A stretch of DNA of 64,000 nucleotides, from the NCBI RefSeq assembly GCF_964656455.1, contig NC_135715.1:80392414-80456413 (forward strand), written 5' to 3'. The translations under genes were made by a program, and so were the position numbers. Under the pieces are notes generated by a model that saw only the letters and a program-made list of their open reading frames with translations, did not search any database and was not told the origin of the DNA. This DNA comes from Halichoerus grypus. Its lineage: Eukaryota; Chordata; Mammalia; Carnivora; Phocidae. Of this stretch, positions 1 through 13,548 are shown one piece after another (positions within the stretch are counted from its first letter, which is position 1; the number at the start of each line of letters is the position of its first letter).

Positions 1-2566
1 TTCAGTGAGATCTCAGGAGATGTGGAGTGATATCTCGCCTGAGCTCCATGATATCTCACAAGATTTTGCCCAGTACTGGGTGAGATTTGGGCGAGATCTC
101 ATGAGATTTGGACTCTCAGAGGCATGGTTGCACACTGGAGGGATTTTGAGTGAAATCTCCCCAGAGCTCTGTGAGATGTCTCCAATTTCGCCTAAGTGGG
201 TGAGATTTGGGTGAGATCTTATGGGATTTGGAGTGAAATCCCACACTTGAGCTCCATGTTTTCTCACGAGATTTCGACAAGACAGAGTGAGATTTGGATG
301 CTAGCTCACGAGATTTGGAGTGAAATCTCATGGAGCTCTGTGAGATCTCACGAGATTTCACCCAAGAAGGAGTGAGATTTTGGTGAGGGCTCTTGAGATT
401 TGGAGTGAAATCATGCCCAAGCTCAGTGAAACATAACAAGATTTTGCCCACGTCTGCATGAGATTTGGGCGTGAGCTCATGATTTGGACTGAGAGGTCTG
501 GGAGCCTTGGATGGGTGTACAGGGATTTGGAGTCAATCTCGCTGGAGTTCCGTGACATCTTACGAGATTTGGAGTGAAATCTCACCCGAATTCCATGAAA
601 TCTCATGGATTTTGCCCAAGTCTGGGCAAGATTTGGGTGAGATCTCATGAGATGTGGAATGAAATAATGCTCGAGCTCAGTGATTTCTCACGAGAATTTG
701 AACAGATGGAGCAGGATTTTGGTGAGATCTCAGGAGATGTGGAGTGAAATCTCGCCTGAGCTCCATGATATCTCATGAGATTTTGCCCAAGACTGGGTGA
801 GATTTGGGTGAGATCTCACAAGATTTGGACTGCATGGTCTTGGAGGCTTGGATGCTCATTCAGGGTTTGGGTTAAATCTCGCTTGAGCTTCGTGGCATTT
901 CATGTGATTTCACCCTAGAAGGGCGAGATTTGGCCGAGATCACATGAGACTTGGAGTGAAATCATGCCCGAACTCCATGATTTCTCATGAGATTTCAAAA
1001 AGACAGAGTGAGATTTGGATGCGACCTCATGAGGTTTAGAGTGAAATCTCACAAGATCCGTGAGATCACATGAGATTTTGAAAAGATGGAGTGAGATTTG
1101 GATGAGATGTCACGAGATTTGGAGTTGAATCACACCCAAGATCCCTGTTTTCTCACGAGATTTCAAAAAGTCGGAGTGACATTTGGATGCAAGCTCATGA
1201 GATTTGGAGTGAAATCTCGTTGAGCTCCATGAGATCTCACAACATTTCGCCAAAGGAGCGAGATTTCAGTGAGATCACATGTGATTTGGACTGAAATCTC
1301 GCCCAAACTCCGTGAAATCTCACGAGATTATTCCCAAGTCTGGGTGAGATTTGGGTGTGATCTCATGAGATTTGGACTGCGAGGTCTCAGAGGCTTGGAT
1401 GTGACTCAGGGATTTGGAGTTATTCTCGCTCAAGTTCCATGAGATCTCACAAGATTTGGAGTAAAATCTCGCCTGAGGTCCATGAAATCTCACGAGATTT
1501 CACCCAAGTCTGGGTGAGATTTGGGTGAGATCGCACAAGATTTCAACTCTGTGTCTTAGAGGCATGGTTGCAAACTGGCGGATTTTGGGTGAAATCTCCC
1601 CAGAGCTCCATAAGATCTCTCGGGATTTCACCCAAGTCTGGGTGAGATTTGGGTGAGATCTTATGGGATTTGGAGTGAAATCATACCCGAGCTCCATGTT
1701 TTCTCACGAGATTTCCACAAGATGGAGAGAGATTTGGATGCGAGCTCACGAGATTTAGATTGAAATCTTGTTGAACTCCGTGAGAACTCATGACATTTCT
1801 CCCCAAGAAAGAGCGAGATTTTGGTGATATCTCAGGAGATTTGGAGTGAAATATTGCCCAAGCTCCATGAAATCTCACTTGATTTCACCCAAGTGTGAGC
1901 GTGATTTGGGCAAGATGTCACAAGATTTGGACTCTGAGTCTCAGAGGCATGGTTGCAAACTGGCAGGACTTTGAGTGAAATCTCCCCAGAGCTCTGGGAG
2001 ATCTCTCAGGATTTTGCCCAAGTCTGGGTGAGATTTGGATGAGATCTTATGGTATTTGGAGTGAAATCACACCCAAGCTCTGTGTTTTCTCACGAGATTT
2101 TGACAAGAGCGAGCTTTGGATGCAAGCACGCAAGATTTGGAGTGAAATCCCATCAAGCTCTGTGAGATCTCACGAGATTTCGTCCAAGAAAGAGTGAGAT
2201 TTCGGTAAGATCTCTCGAGATTTGGAGTGAAATCATGCCTGAGCTCCATGAAACATCACGAGATTTTGCCCATGTCTGGATGAGATTTGGGTATGATCTC
2301 ACGAGATTTGAACTGTGAGGTCTCGGAGGCTTGGATGTGTGCTCAGGGATTTGGAGTCAATCTCACTGGAGTTCTGTGATATCTCACGAGATTTGGAATG
2401 AAAACTCACCCAAACTCCATGAAATCTAACAAGATTTTGCCCAAGTCTGGGCGAGATTTGGGTGAGATCTAATGAGATTTGGACTCAGTCTCAGAGGCAT
2501 GAGTGCAAGGTGGTGGGATTTTGTGCAAAATCTCCCCCGAGCTCTGGGAGATCTCTCGAGATTTCA
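1..2566 (-). repeat. Satellite A, degenerate, inverted orientation
   Basis: Tandem degenerate repeats of the form gagatttgggtgagatctca and gagatttggagtgaaatctc fill this stretch. Longer composite blocks recur: one with 'cagaggcatggttgcaaactgg' elements near 115, 1545, 1935 and 2485, and one with 'gaggtct..gaggcttggatg' near 500, 830, 1380 and 2315. Read on the minus strand, these blocks match the satellite at 21783-29098, for example the 'ttgcaaccatgcctcc' element. The same family therefore lies in opposite orientation at the two ends of the A/B region. There is no gene here; the ORFs encode FHSKS/EISRS-like strings that follow from the repeat. Confidence 0.88.
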
Positions 2567-4815
2567 CTCAAATCTCATGAGAACTCAGTCCAAGCCTCCT
2601 GAGATGTCTTCCAAATCTCTCCAGATCACAGTACAAATCTCATGACATCTTATGCACATCTTAGAATTTTTCTACCCAAATCTCATGAGATCTTAGTCCA
2701 ATTTTCATGAGATCTCATCCAAATCCCTCCAGAACTCAGTCCAGATCTTGTGAGATCTCATGCACATCTCATGACACTTCTACCCAAATCTCTTGAGATC
2801 TCAGGCCATGTCTTGCCAGACCTTAGGCCAAATATCAGGAGATTCCATGCACATCTCATGTGATATCTAGCCAAATCTCATGAGATATCAGCCCAAATCT
2901 CCTGCAATCTTAGTCCAAATATTGTGAGATATCAGTCCTAATCTCTTTGAACTCAGTCTAAATCTCATGAGATCTTATCAAAATCTCATGAGATCTCAGT
3001 CCAAATCTTGTGAGATCTCATCCAACTCTCACCAGAAGTCCAGTTCAAGTCTCGTGAGATCTCATGCACATCTTGCCAGATTTCTACACAAATCTTGTGA
3101 GATCTCATTTCATATCTCATGAGATGTCAGTCAAAATCTTACCAGATCTCAGCCCAAATCTTGCCAATCTGTGTCCCTTTCTCACGAGACCTCATGCACA
3201 TCTCACGAAACTTCTACCCAAATCTGGTAGATCTCAGTCCAAGTCTCATGATACCTCTTGTCCAAATCTCGTGACATATCAGCCCAAATCTCGCCAATCT
3301 GTCCAAATCTTGTGAGATCTCACACACATCTCATGACAGTTCTACCAAAATCTCGCCAGATGTCAGTCCAAATATCGTGAGATCTCAGTTCAAATCTCAT
3401 GAGATCACTTCCAAATCTCACCACAACTCAGTCCAAGTCTCAGTAGATCTCACACACATCTCACCAGAATTCTACCCAAGTCTCGTGAGATCTCATTCCA
3501 TATCTCATGAAAACTAAGTCCAAATCTCGTGAGAGCTCAGTCCAAATCTCAGGAGATCTCATCCAAACCTTGCAGCAACTCAGTTCAAGTCTCAGTAGAT
3601 CTCACGCACATCTTGCCAGAATTCTACCCAAATCTCATGAGATCTAAATCCAAATCTCATGTGAACACAGTCTAAATCTCAGATATATTCTAAATCTCAC
3701 CAGAACTCAGTCCAAATCTCATGAGATCTCACGCACATCTCACCAAATTTCTATCCAAATCTCGTGAGATCTCATTCCATATCTCATGAGATCTTAGTCC
3801 AAATCTTGTGAGATCTCAGTCTAAATCTCACCAGAGTCAGTCCATATATTGGGAGATTGCATGAACCATCTCATCATACTTCTTCCAAAATCTTGTGAGG
3901 TCTCAGTCCAACTCACATGAGATCTTAGTCCAAATCTCAGGAGATTGCAGCCCAAATCTCTGTGAACTCAGTCTAAATCTCATGAGATTTCTTCCAAATC
4001 TCGCTAGAACAAATCTCCAGATCTCATTCCATATCTCATGAAACCTCAGTCCAAATATCATTAGACCTCACCCACATCTCATGAGATTTCTACTCTAATC
4101 TTGTGAGATCTCAATCTAAATCGATCATAGTCCTAATTTGTGATCATAGTCCTAATTTGTGAGAACTCAGTCCAAATCTTGTGAGATCTCATCAATATGT
4201 CCCCAGATCTCAGTCCAAAACTCAGGAGATCTTACACACATCTCATGAGATCTCAGTGCAAATCTCGTGAGATCTCATCCAAGTCTCACCAGAACTCAAT
4301 CCAAATCTCATGAGATCTCAAACACATCTCACTAGATTTCTTCCCAAATCTCGTGAGATATCAGGCCAAATCTCATGAAAACTCAGTCCCTAGCTCATGA
4401 GAACACTTCCAAATCTTAACAGATCTCAGGCCAAATCTGGTGAGAACTCACTCCGAATCTTGTGAGATCTCAGTCCAAATCTCGCCAGAACTCAGTCCAA
4501 ATCTTGAGAGAGCTCACCCACATCTCAAGAGATTTCTACCCAAATCTCGTGAGATCTTAGTCCAAATCTTATGAGATCTCAGTCCAAATCTTGCCAGATC
4601 TCAGCCCAAATCTTGAGATCTCATCCAAATCTTGCAAGAACTCAGTCCAAATCTCATGAGATTTAATGCACATCTCATGAGATTTCTACCAAAATCTCTT
4701 GATATCTCACGCATATCTCATGAGATCTCAGTCCAAATCTCATGAGTTATCAATCCAAATATCCTGAGATCTCATCCAAGTCTCACCACTTCTCAGTCAA
4801 AAATCTCATGAGATC
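2567..4815 (+). repeat. Satellite B, ~22-bp tandem repeat (left part)
   Basis: Monomers of about 22 bp, consensus near aaatctcatgagatctcagtcc, run head to tail with variable last bases (cagtcc, catgcac, tctaccc). The core ATCTCATGAGAT is its own reverse complement. Orientation flips relative to satellite A at about 2567, where 'gagatttcac' runs straight into 'tcaaatctcatgagaactcag'. The array resumes at 10754 after the L1 insertion. No gene is seen. Confidence 0.9.
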
Positions 4816-5691
4816 GGAGGAGATAGAAAAGATGGTGGAGGAGTAGGGGACCCTATTCCAACTGGTCCCCAGAATTGAGCTGGATACCTACCAGACCTCT
4901 CTGAGCACCCACAAAATCAGCCTGAGATGTAAGAAAATAGATCTGGATCTCTACAAACAGAATATCACGGGCAGTTGGTTTCAAGGTAAGAAGCAGGGAG
5001 CTGTGATTCCGTGGGCAGGTATCGGAGGATAAATGGCAGCGGGAGGGAGCCTGGCCATGGGGCTCCGACACTGCTGGTGAGTGACAGCCTCACGTGCTGG
5101 GGACAGGGCACAGACTCACAGACCAGTAGGGAAAGGACTTTAGGGCAGCCCCTGGGATGGAAACCCAGAGTGGTGGGGTCGCGTGTGCAAACTGGGAGTG
5201 GCTGGTGGTTTTAGAAGCACAAAGGGCAGAGATGTGCCCCGACCTGGAGGCAGGACTGGGAGCGCTGCAGAGGGGTGCACAACCCAGGTTGCTGCAGTTT
5301 ATAGCACCATGGACAGAAACGGAGATAGTGTGGCTTGGAGAGCTCACTGAAGAACAGACTGTGATCTCTCTGCTCTGAGGCAGAGGGTTGCAAACAGTCT
5401 CTTCTGCTCTGACTCTTGGAAGAGACGTGGAAAGCCACCAGGGAAAGCCGCCAGAGAACAAAAGCCCCAAAAAACTGGTTCCACTGAGCCCATCCCCCGC
5501 CAGAGGGGGGCAGGGCAACTCTGACCAAACAGGGTTGCCTGAGTAACAGCACAGCAGGCCCCTTCCCCAGAACACAGGCTGGGAAAACAAAAGGCCAGCA
5601 ACCCTAAGGTCCCAAGAAAACAGGTGCATCTTGCTTGGGTTCTGGTCAATAATTTGGACTCTGTACATTCCCTCAACCACCCATCAACAGA
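4816..5691 (+). promoter_or_regulatory. L1-1 5' UTR / internal promoter region
   Basis: This GC-richer leader of about 0.88 kb precedes the ORF1 start at 5692. By analogy with other mammalian L1s it would hold the internal RNA polymerase II promoter; no individual element can be called with confidence. On the minus strand there is an open frame of 196 codons (5090-5680), which I treat as chance. Confidence 0.6.
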
Positions 5692-6581
5692 ATGACTAGG
5701 AGGAGGAACCCCCAAAATAGAAAAGACTCAGAGATTATGACTTATGCTGCAGATTTACAAATGGATGCAGATATAACCAAGATGTCAGAGATGGAATTCA
5801 GGCTAGCAATTGTGAAGACAATAGCTAGAATGGAGAAATCAATTAATGGCAACATACAGTCTCTAAGGGCAGAAATGAAAGCTAAATTGGCAGAACTTAA
5901 AAATGCTGTCAATAAGATCTGATCTAATCTAGATAATCTAACAGCTAGGGTAAGTGAGGCAGAAGAACAAATAAGTGACCTGGAAGACAATTTAATAGAC
6001 AAAAAGGGAAAAGAGGAGGCCAGGGAAAAACAACTCAGAATCCATGAAAATAGAATCAGAAAAATAAGTGACACTATGAAGTGTTCCAATGTCAGAATTA
6101 TTGGAATCCCAGAGGGAGTGGAGAGAGAGAGAGGACTAGAAGATATACTTGAGCAAATCATAGCTGAGAACTTCTCTAATCTGGGGAATGAACAAACATT
6201 CGTGTCCTAGAGGCAGAGAGGACCCCTCCCAAGATCAAGGAAAACAGGCCAACACCCCGGCATGGAATAGTAAAACTCGCAAATCTTAGAACCAAGGAAA
6301 CCATTTTAAGGGCAGTTAGGGGGAAGAGATTCCTTACGTACAGAGGAAGGAACATCAGAATAACGTCAGACCTAACAACAGAGACCTGGCAAGCCAGAAA
6401 GGCCTGGCAAGACATATTCAGGGTACTAAACGAGAAGAACATGCAGCCAAGAATACTTTATCCAGCAAGACTGTCATTTAGAATGGATGGAGAGATGCAG
6501 AGCTTCCACGACCGGCAGAAACTGAAGGAATCTGTGACCACTAAGCCGGCCCTACAAGAAATATTAAAGGGGGTTCTATAA
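5692..6581 (+). pseudogene. L1-1 ORF1 (RNA-binding protein), decayed
   Basis: ORF1 begins with a basic MTRRRNPQNRKDSE-type start. The first 76 codons are open, up to a TGA at 5920-5922. The reading then continues in the same frame into the coiled-coil segment (heptad-like, with SEAEEQISDLEDN). A frameshift lies near 6185-6210, where the matching L1-2 sequence reads through. The segment with TWQARKAWQDIF and ARLSF-type residues is the RNA-binding C-terminal half. A normal ORF1p is a trimeric nucleic-acid chaperone that packages L1 RNA; this copy is broken. Confidence 0.88.
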
Positions 6582-6662
6582 AATGAGAAAGACCCCAAGA
6601 GTGATATACAACAGAAATTTACAGGGACAACCTATAAAAACAACGTCTTCACAGGCAACATG

Positions 6663-9600
6663 ATGACAATTAATTCATATCTCAATAATCACTCTCAACA
6701 TGAATGGCTTAAATGCTCCCATAAAATGGCACAGGTTGTAGATTAGATAAAAAGACAGGAACCATCCATATGCTGTCTACAAGAGACTCATTTTGAACCT
6801 AAAAATACATCCACACTGAAAGTGAAGGGATGGAGATCCATCTTCCATGCCAGCAGACCTCAAAAGAAAGCTGGGGTAGCAATTCTTATATCAGACAAAA
6901 TAGATTTTAAACTAAAGTCTGTAGTTAGAGACACAGAAGGACACTATATCATTCTTAAAGGGTCTATCCAACAAGAAGATCTAACAATTATAAATATCTA
7001 TGCCCCCAATATGGGAGCAGCCATCTACATAAGCCAACTGTTAACCAAAATAAAGAGTCATATTGATAACAATATGTTAATTGTAGGAGACCTCAATACT
7101 CCACTCTCAGCAATAGACAGATCATCTAAGCAGAAAATCAACAAGGAAACAAGAGCTTTGAATGATACACTGGACTAGATGGACATCATAGATATATACA
7201 GAACATTCCACCTTAAAACAACAGAATACTCATTCTTCTCGAGCGCACATGGAACTTTCTCCAGAATAGACCACATACTGGGTCACAAATCAGGTCTCAA
7301 TTGATACTAAAAGACTGAGATTATTCCCTGAATATTCTCAGACCACAATGCTTTAAAACTGGAACTCAATCACAAGAAAATATTTGGCAGAAATTCAAAC
7401 ACTTGGAAGCTGAAGACCACTCTGCTCAAGAATGTTTGGATCAACCAGGAAATCAAAGAAGAACTTAAACAATTCATGGAAATCAATGAGAATGAAAACA
7501 CATTGGCCCCAAACCTATGGGATACTACAAAGGTGGTCCTAAGGGGGAAGTACATAGCCATCCAAGCCTCACTCAAAAAAAAAATAGAAAAATCCCGAAT
7601 TCACCAACTAACTCTACACTTTAAAGAACTAGAGAAAAAGCAACAAACGATGCCTAAGCCACACATTAGAAGAAAATAATTAAGATTAGAGCAGAGATCA
7701 ATGAATTAGAAACCAGAAACACAGTAAATCAGATCAACAAAACTAGAAGCTGGTTCTTTGAAAGAATTAATAAGATCAATAAACCACTGGCCAGCCTTAT
7801 CCAAAAGAAAAGAGAAAGGTCCCAAATTAATAAAATTATGAATGAAAGGGCAGAGATCATGACTAACACCAAGGAAATAGGAACAATTATTAGAAATTAT
7901 TATCAACAACTATATGCCAATAAACTTAGCAATCTGGATGAAATGGAGGCCTTCCTGGAAACCAAACTGCCAAGACTGAAAAGGAAGAAATTGACAACCT
8001 GAGTAGGCCAATAACCAGTAACGAGATTGAAGCAGTGATCAAAAACCTCCCAAAAAACAAGAGTCCAGGGCCTGATGGATTCTCTGGGGAATTCTACCAA
8101 ACATTCAAAGAAGAAATAATACCTATTCTACTGAAGCTGTTTCAAAAAATAGAAACAGAAAGAAAACTTCCAAACTCATTCTATGAGGCCAGCATTACCT
8201 TAATCCCCAAAACCAGGCAAAGACCCCATCAAAAAGGAGAATTTCAGACTGATATCCCTGATGAATATGGATTCCAAAATCCTCAACAAAATCCTAGCTA
8301 ATAGGATCCAATAATACATTAAAGGGATCATCCACCATGACCAAGTGGGATTTAGCCCCAGGATGCAAGGGTGGTTCAACATTCGCAAATCAATCAATGT
8401 GATAGATCACATTAATAAGAGGAGGGAGAAGAACGATACGGTCCTCTCAATTGATGCAGAAAAAGCATTTGACAAAATACAACATCCTTTCCTGATTAAA
8501 ACTCTTCAGAGTATAGGGATAGAGGGAACATTCCTCAAGTCCATAAAATCCATCTATGAAAAACCCACAGCAAATATCATCCTCAATGGGGAAAAGCTGA
8601 GAGCCTTTCCCTTATGATCAGGAACATGTCAAGGATGCCCACTCTTGCCACTATTGTTCAACATAGTACTAAAAGTCCTAGCAACAGCAATCAGACAACA
8701 AAAAGAAATAAAAGATATTCAAATTGGCAAAGAAGAAGTCAAACTCTCTCTTTTCACAGACGACATGATACTTTATGTGGAAAACCCAAAAGACTCCACC
8801 CCCAAATTACTAGAACTCATCCAGCAATTCAGTAATGTGGCAGGATACAAAATCAATGCACAGAAATCAGTTGCTTTCTTATACACTAACAACACAACTG
8901 TAGAAAGAGAAATTAGAGACATGATTCCATTTACAATAGCACCAAAAACCGTAAGATACCTCGGAATAAACCTAACCAAAGAGATAAAGGATCTATACTC
9001 TAGGAACTACAGAACACTCATGAAAGAAATTGAAGAAGACACAAAAAGATGGAAAAATATTCCATGCTCATGGATCGGAAGAATAAACATTGTTAAAATG
9101 TCTATGCTACCCAGAGCAATCTATAACTTCAATGCCATCCCAATCAAAATTCCAATGACATTTTTCAAAGTGCTGGAACAAACAATCCTAAAATTTGTAT
9201 GGAATCAGAGAAGACCCCGAATCGCCAAGGAAATGTTGAAAAAGAAAAACAAAGCAGGGGCATCACGTTGCCCAATTTCAAGCTATATTACAAAGCTGTG
9301 ATCACCAAGACAGTATGGTACTGGCACAAAAACAGACATATAGACCAATGGAACAGAATAGAGAACCCAGATATGGACCCTCAACTCTGTGGTCAACTAA
9401 TCTTCGACAAAGCAGGAAAAAACATGCAATGGAAAAAAGACAGTCTCTTCAATAAATGGTGCTGGGAAAATTGGACAGCCACATGCAGAAGAATGAAACT
9501 TGACCCTTCTCTAACACCATACACAAAGATAAACTCAAAATGGATGAAAGACCTCAATGTGAGACAGGAATCCATCAAAATCCTAGAGGAGAACATAGGC

Positions 9601-10482
9601 AGTAACGTCTTTGGCATCACCCACAGCAACTTCTTTCAAGATACATCTCCAAAAGCTAGTGAAACAAAAGCAAAAATGAACTTTTGGGACTTCATCAAGA
9701 TAAAAAGCTTCTGCACAGCAAAGGAAACAGTCAACAAAACAAAGAGGCAACCCACAGAATGGGAGAAGATATTTGCAAATGACACTACAGATAAAGGGCT
9801 GGTATCCAAGATCTATAAAGAACTTCTCAAACTCAACACCCAAAAAACAAATAATCAAGTCAAAAAATGGGCAGAAGATATGAAAAGACACTTCTCTGAA
9901 GAAGACATGCAAATGGCTAACAGACACATGAAAGAATGTTCATCATCATTAGCCATCAGGGAACTTCCAATCAAAACTACATTGAGATACCACCTTACAC
10001 CAGTTAGAATGACAAAAATGGACAGGGAAAGAAACAACAAATGTCGGAGAGGTTGTGGAGAAAGGGGAACCCTCTTACACTGTTGGTGGGAATGCAAGTT
10101 GGTACAGCCACTTTGGAAAACAGTGTGGAGATTCCTCAAAAATTTAAAAATAGAGTTACCCTATGGCCCAGGAATTTCACTACTGGGTATTTACCCCAAA
10201 GACATAGATGTAGTGAAAAGAAGGGCCATATGCACCCCAATGTTCATAGCAGCAATGTCCACAATAGCCAAACTGTGGAAAGAGCCAAGATGCCCTTCAA
10301 TAGATGAATGGATAAAGAAGATGTGGTCCATATATACAATGGAATATTACTCAGCCATCAGAAAGGATGAATACCCAACTTTTACATCAACATGGATGCG
10401 ACTGGAGGAGATTACGCTAAGTGAAATAAGTCAAGCAGAGAAAGTCAATTATCATATGGTTTCACTTATTTGTGGAACATAA
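6663..10482 (+). pseudogene. L1-1 ORF2 (endonuclease/reverse transcriptase), decayed
   Basis: ORF2 survives as separate open segments. The endonuclease part spans 6822-7178 and ends at a TAG where L1-2 reads Gln. Reverse transcriptase blocks lie at 8035-8301 ([17 protein letters not shown]), 8345-8617 ([15 protein letters not shown]) and 8645-9301. The catalytic motif reads FTDD instead of the usual F/YADD; both aspartates are kept. The C-terminal segment 9199-10482 is open for 427 codons and includes the Cys-rich motif with spacing C-x3-C-x7-H-x4-C ([18 protein letters not shown]). Frameshifts near 6690, 8210 and 9250 and stops at 7176 and 8615 rule out function. Confidence 0.9.
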
Positions 10483-10753
10483 GGAATAGCATGGAGGACA
10501 TTAGGAGAAGGAAGGGAAAAACGAAGGGGGGGGGGAATCGGAGGGAGAAATGAACCATGAGAGACTATGGACTCTGGGAAACAAACAGGGTTTTAGAGGG
10601 GGGGGGATGGGGGATTGGTTAGCCTGGTGATGGGTATTAAGGAGGGCACATACTGCATGGAGCACTGGGTGTTATACGAAAACAATGGAACATGGATCAC
10701 CACATCAAAAATGATGTATTGTATGGTGACTAAAATAACATAATAAAATAAAC
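10483..10753 (+). other. L1-1 3' UTR with G-runs
   Basis: The region after the ORF2 stop has two long G-runs (around 10527 and 10600), the 'gagagactatggactctggga' segment and an A-rich end (aataaaataaa). G-rich 3' UTRs are typical of mammalian L1s. It is shorter than the 3' UTR of the L1 in the 3.73-kb units because it lacks the block with 'tcagaggtacagatc' (read antisense), which points to a different L1 subfamily. Confidence 0.75.
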
Positions 10754-13548
10754 ATCTCATGAGATCTCACACACATGTCATGACACTTCTACCCAAATCT
10801 CATGAGATCTCAGTTCAAATCTCATGAGAACTCAGTCCAAACATTGTGAGATCTATTCCAAATCTCGCCAGATCTTAGTACAAATCTCATGACATCTGAC
10901 GCACATCTTGGTATTTTTCTATGCAAATCTCATGAGATCTTAGTCCAATTCTCATGAAATCTCATCAAAATCTCACCAGATCTCAGTCCAAATCTCGAGA
11001 GATCTCATGCACATCTTCCAAGATTTCTTCCAAATTCTCATGAGATATCAGTCTAAATCTTGTGAGACCTTAGTCCAAATCTCATGAGATCTCAGTCCAA
11101 ATCTCTTGGGACCTCAGTGCAAATCTCATGAGATCTCTTCCAAATCTCACCACAACTCAGTCCAAGTCTCGTGAGATCTCATGCAGATCTCACCAGATTT
11201 CTAGCCAAATCTCATGAGATCTCAGTCCAAATCTCGTGAGATCTTAGACCAAATCTCCTGAGATCTCATTCCAAATCTCGACAGATCTCAGCCCAATCTC
11301 ATGAGATCTCAGGTCAACTCTCGCCAATCTCTGTACAAATCTTGTGAGATTTCACAGACACCTCATGGGATTCCTTTCCAATTCTTGTGAGTTATCAGTC
11401 CAAATCTTGTGAGACCTTAGTCCAAGTCTCAAAGATTTCGGTCCAAATATTGTGAGATCTCAGTCCAAATTTTCCAATGTCAATACAAATCTTGTGAGAT
11501 CTCATGCACATCTCATGACACTTCTACCCAAATCTCGTGAGATCTCAGTCCAAATCTTGTGAGATCTCAGTCCATATCTCGCAAGATCTCAGTCCAAATC
11601 TTGCCAGATCTCAGCCCAAATCTCATGAGATCTCACCCTAAATCTTGCCAAATTCTGTCCAAAACTTGTGAGGTCTCTGCCAAATGTCACCACCACTCAG
11701 TCCAGGTCTCATGAGAGCTCACGCACATCTTGCCAGATTTCTACCCAAATCTCATGAGATCTCATTCCATATCTCATGAAAATTCAGTCCAAATCTCTTG
11801 AGATCTCATCCATATCTCACCAGCTCTCAGTCCAACTCTGGTGAGAACTCAGTCCAAATATCATCAGATATCAGTCCAAATCTCTTGAGATCTCATCCAA
11901 ATCTTGCTACAAATCAGTCCAAGTCTCGTGAGATCTCACACACATCTCACCAGATTTCTACCCAAATCTTGTAAGATCTCATTCTATATCACATGAAAAC
12001 TCAGTCCAAATTTCGTGAGATCTCAGTCCAAGTCTCGTGAGATCTCATCCAAATCTCACCAGCTCAGTCAAAATCTCATGAGAACTCATGCACATCTCAT
12101 GAGATTTCTACGCTTGTTTCGTGAGATCTTGGTCCAAATCTCATGTGAATTCAGTCTAAATCTCGTGAGAACTCTTCCAAATCTCGCCAGTACTCAGGCC
12201 AAGTCTCCTGAGATCTCATGCACATCTCACCAGATTTCTAGTCAAATATCTTGAGATCTCATTCTGAATCCCATGAAAACTCATTCCACATCTCATGAGA
12301 TGTCATCCAATTCTCTCCAGCTCTCAGTCCAAATCTTGTGAGATCTCAGCCCACTCTCGCCACTCTCTGTCCAAATCTCCCAGCTCTCAGTCCACATCTA
12401 GTGAGATCTTACACATGTCTCATGAGACTTCTATGCAAATCTTGTGAGATCTGAGTTCCAATCTCATGAGATCTTAGTCCAAATCTTGTGAGATCTCAGC
12501 CCAAATCTCACCAATCTCTGTCCAAATCTCATGAGATGTCACACACATCTCATTTCTACCCAAATCTCATGAGATCTCAGTCCAAGTCTTGCCAGATCTC
12601 AGTCCAAATCTCAAGAGATCTCATGCACATATGAGATTTCTACCAAAATCTCGTGAGATCTCACACACAGCTCATGAGAGGTCTACCCAAACTTGTGAGA
12701 TCTCATTCTAATTCATGAGATCTTAGTCCAAATCTCATGAGATCTCAGCTCAAATCTCGCCAATCTCTGTCCAAATCTCATGAAATGTCATGCACACCTC
12801 ATGAAATTTTAACCCAATTCTCCTGAGATCTCAGTCCAAGTCTTGCCAAATCTCAGTATAAATCTCATGAGATCTCATGCACATCTTGCCAGATTTCTTC
12901 CTAAATCTCATGAGATCTCAGTCCAAATCTCGTGAGATCTCATGCACATCTCATGAGACGTCTACCCAGATCTCGTGAGATCTCATGCACATCTCATGAG
13001 ACGTCTATCCAAATCTCATGAGATCTCACACACATCTCATGAGACGTCTACCCAAATCTCGTGAGATCTCAGTCCGAATCTCATGAAAACTCAGTCAAAA
13101 TCTCATGAGAGCTCTTCCAAATCTTGTGAGATATCAGTCCAAATTTTGTTGGAACTTAGTCAAAATCTCGTGAGATCTCACACACATTTTGCCAGAATTC
13201 TAGCCAAATATTGTGAGATCTCATTCCAAGTCTTGTGAAAACTCAGTCCATATCTCTCCAATCTCTGTCCAAATCTCATGAGATCTCTTCCAAATCTCAC
13301 TAGATCCCAGTCCAAATCTTGTGAGATCTCACCATATCTTCCCAGATTTCTAACCAATTCTCATGATATCTCAGTCCAAATCTCGTGAGATGTCTTCTAA
13401 ATCTCTCCCAGTGTCAGTCCAAGTCTCGTGAGATCTTACATATATCACGCCAGATCTTAGTCCAAATCTCATCAGATCACCGCACCCATATCCCACGAGA
13501 TTTCTAGCCAAACCTCACGAGTTCTCATCCAGATCTTGTGATATCTCT
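10754..13548 (+). repeat. Satellite B, ~22-bp tandem repeat (right part)
   Basis: This is the continuation of the array at 2567-4815, with the same orientation and monomer (aaatctcatgagatctcagtcc and variants). The identical type on both sides of L1-1 shows that one array was split by the insertion. Near 12860-13080 a local ~66-bp pattern repeats (catgagacgtctacccaaatct), a small secondary amplification. The array ends in non-satellite DNA at about 13549. No gene is seen. Confidence 0.9.

Larger units (their letters stand above)
4816..10753 (+). mobile_element. L1-1: full-length, decayed LINE-1
   Basis: This is a complete-length (~5.9 kb) LINE-1 in sense orientation. It has a 5' UTR starting near the 'aaaagatggtggaggagtag' motif, then ORF1, ORF2, a G-rich 3' UTR and an A-rich end. 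It sits inside satellite B. The 13-bp string atctcatgagatc occurs on both sides (4803-4815 and 10754-10766) and fits a target-site duplication, but the same string is common in the satellite, so it is not proof. ORF1 and ORF2 carry many stops and frameshifts. The element cannot be active. Confidence 0.93.

Noticed and set aside
2567..4815. CRISPR-like short regular repeats
   Set aside because: The ~22-bp units abut with no unique spacers, drift continuously and sit in a mammalian heterochromatin context, so this is a satellite.
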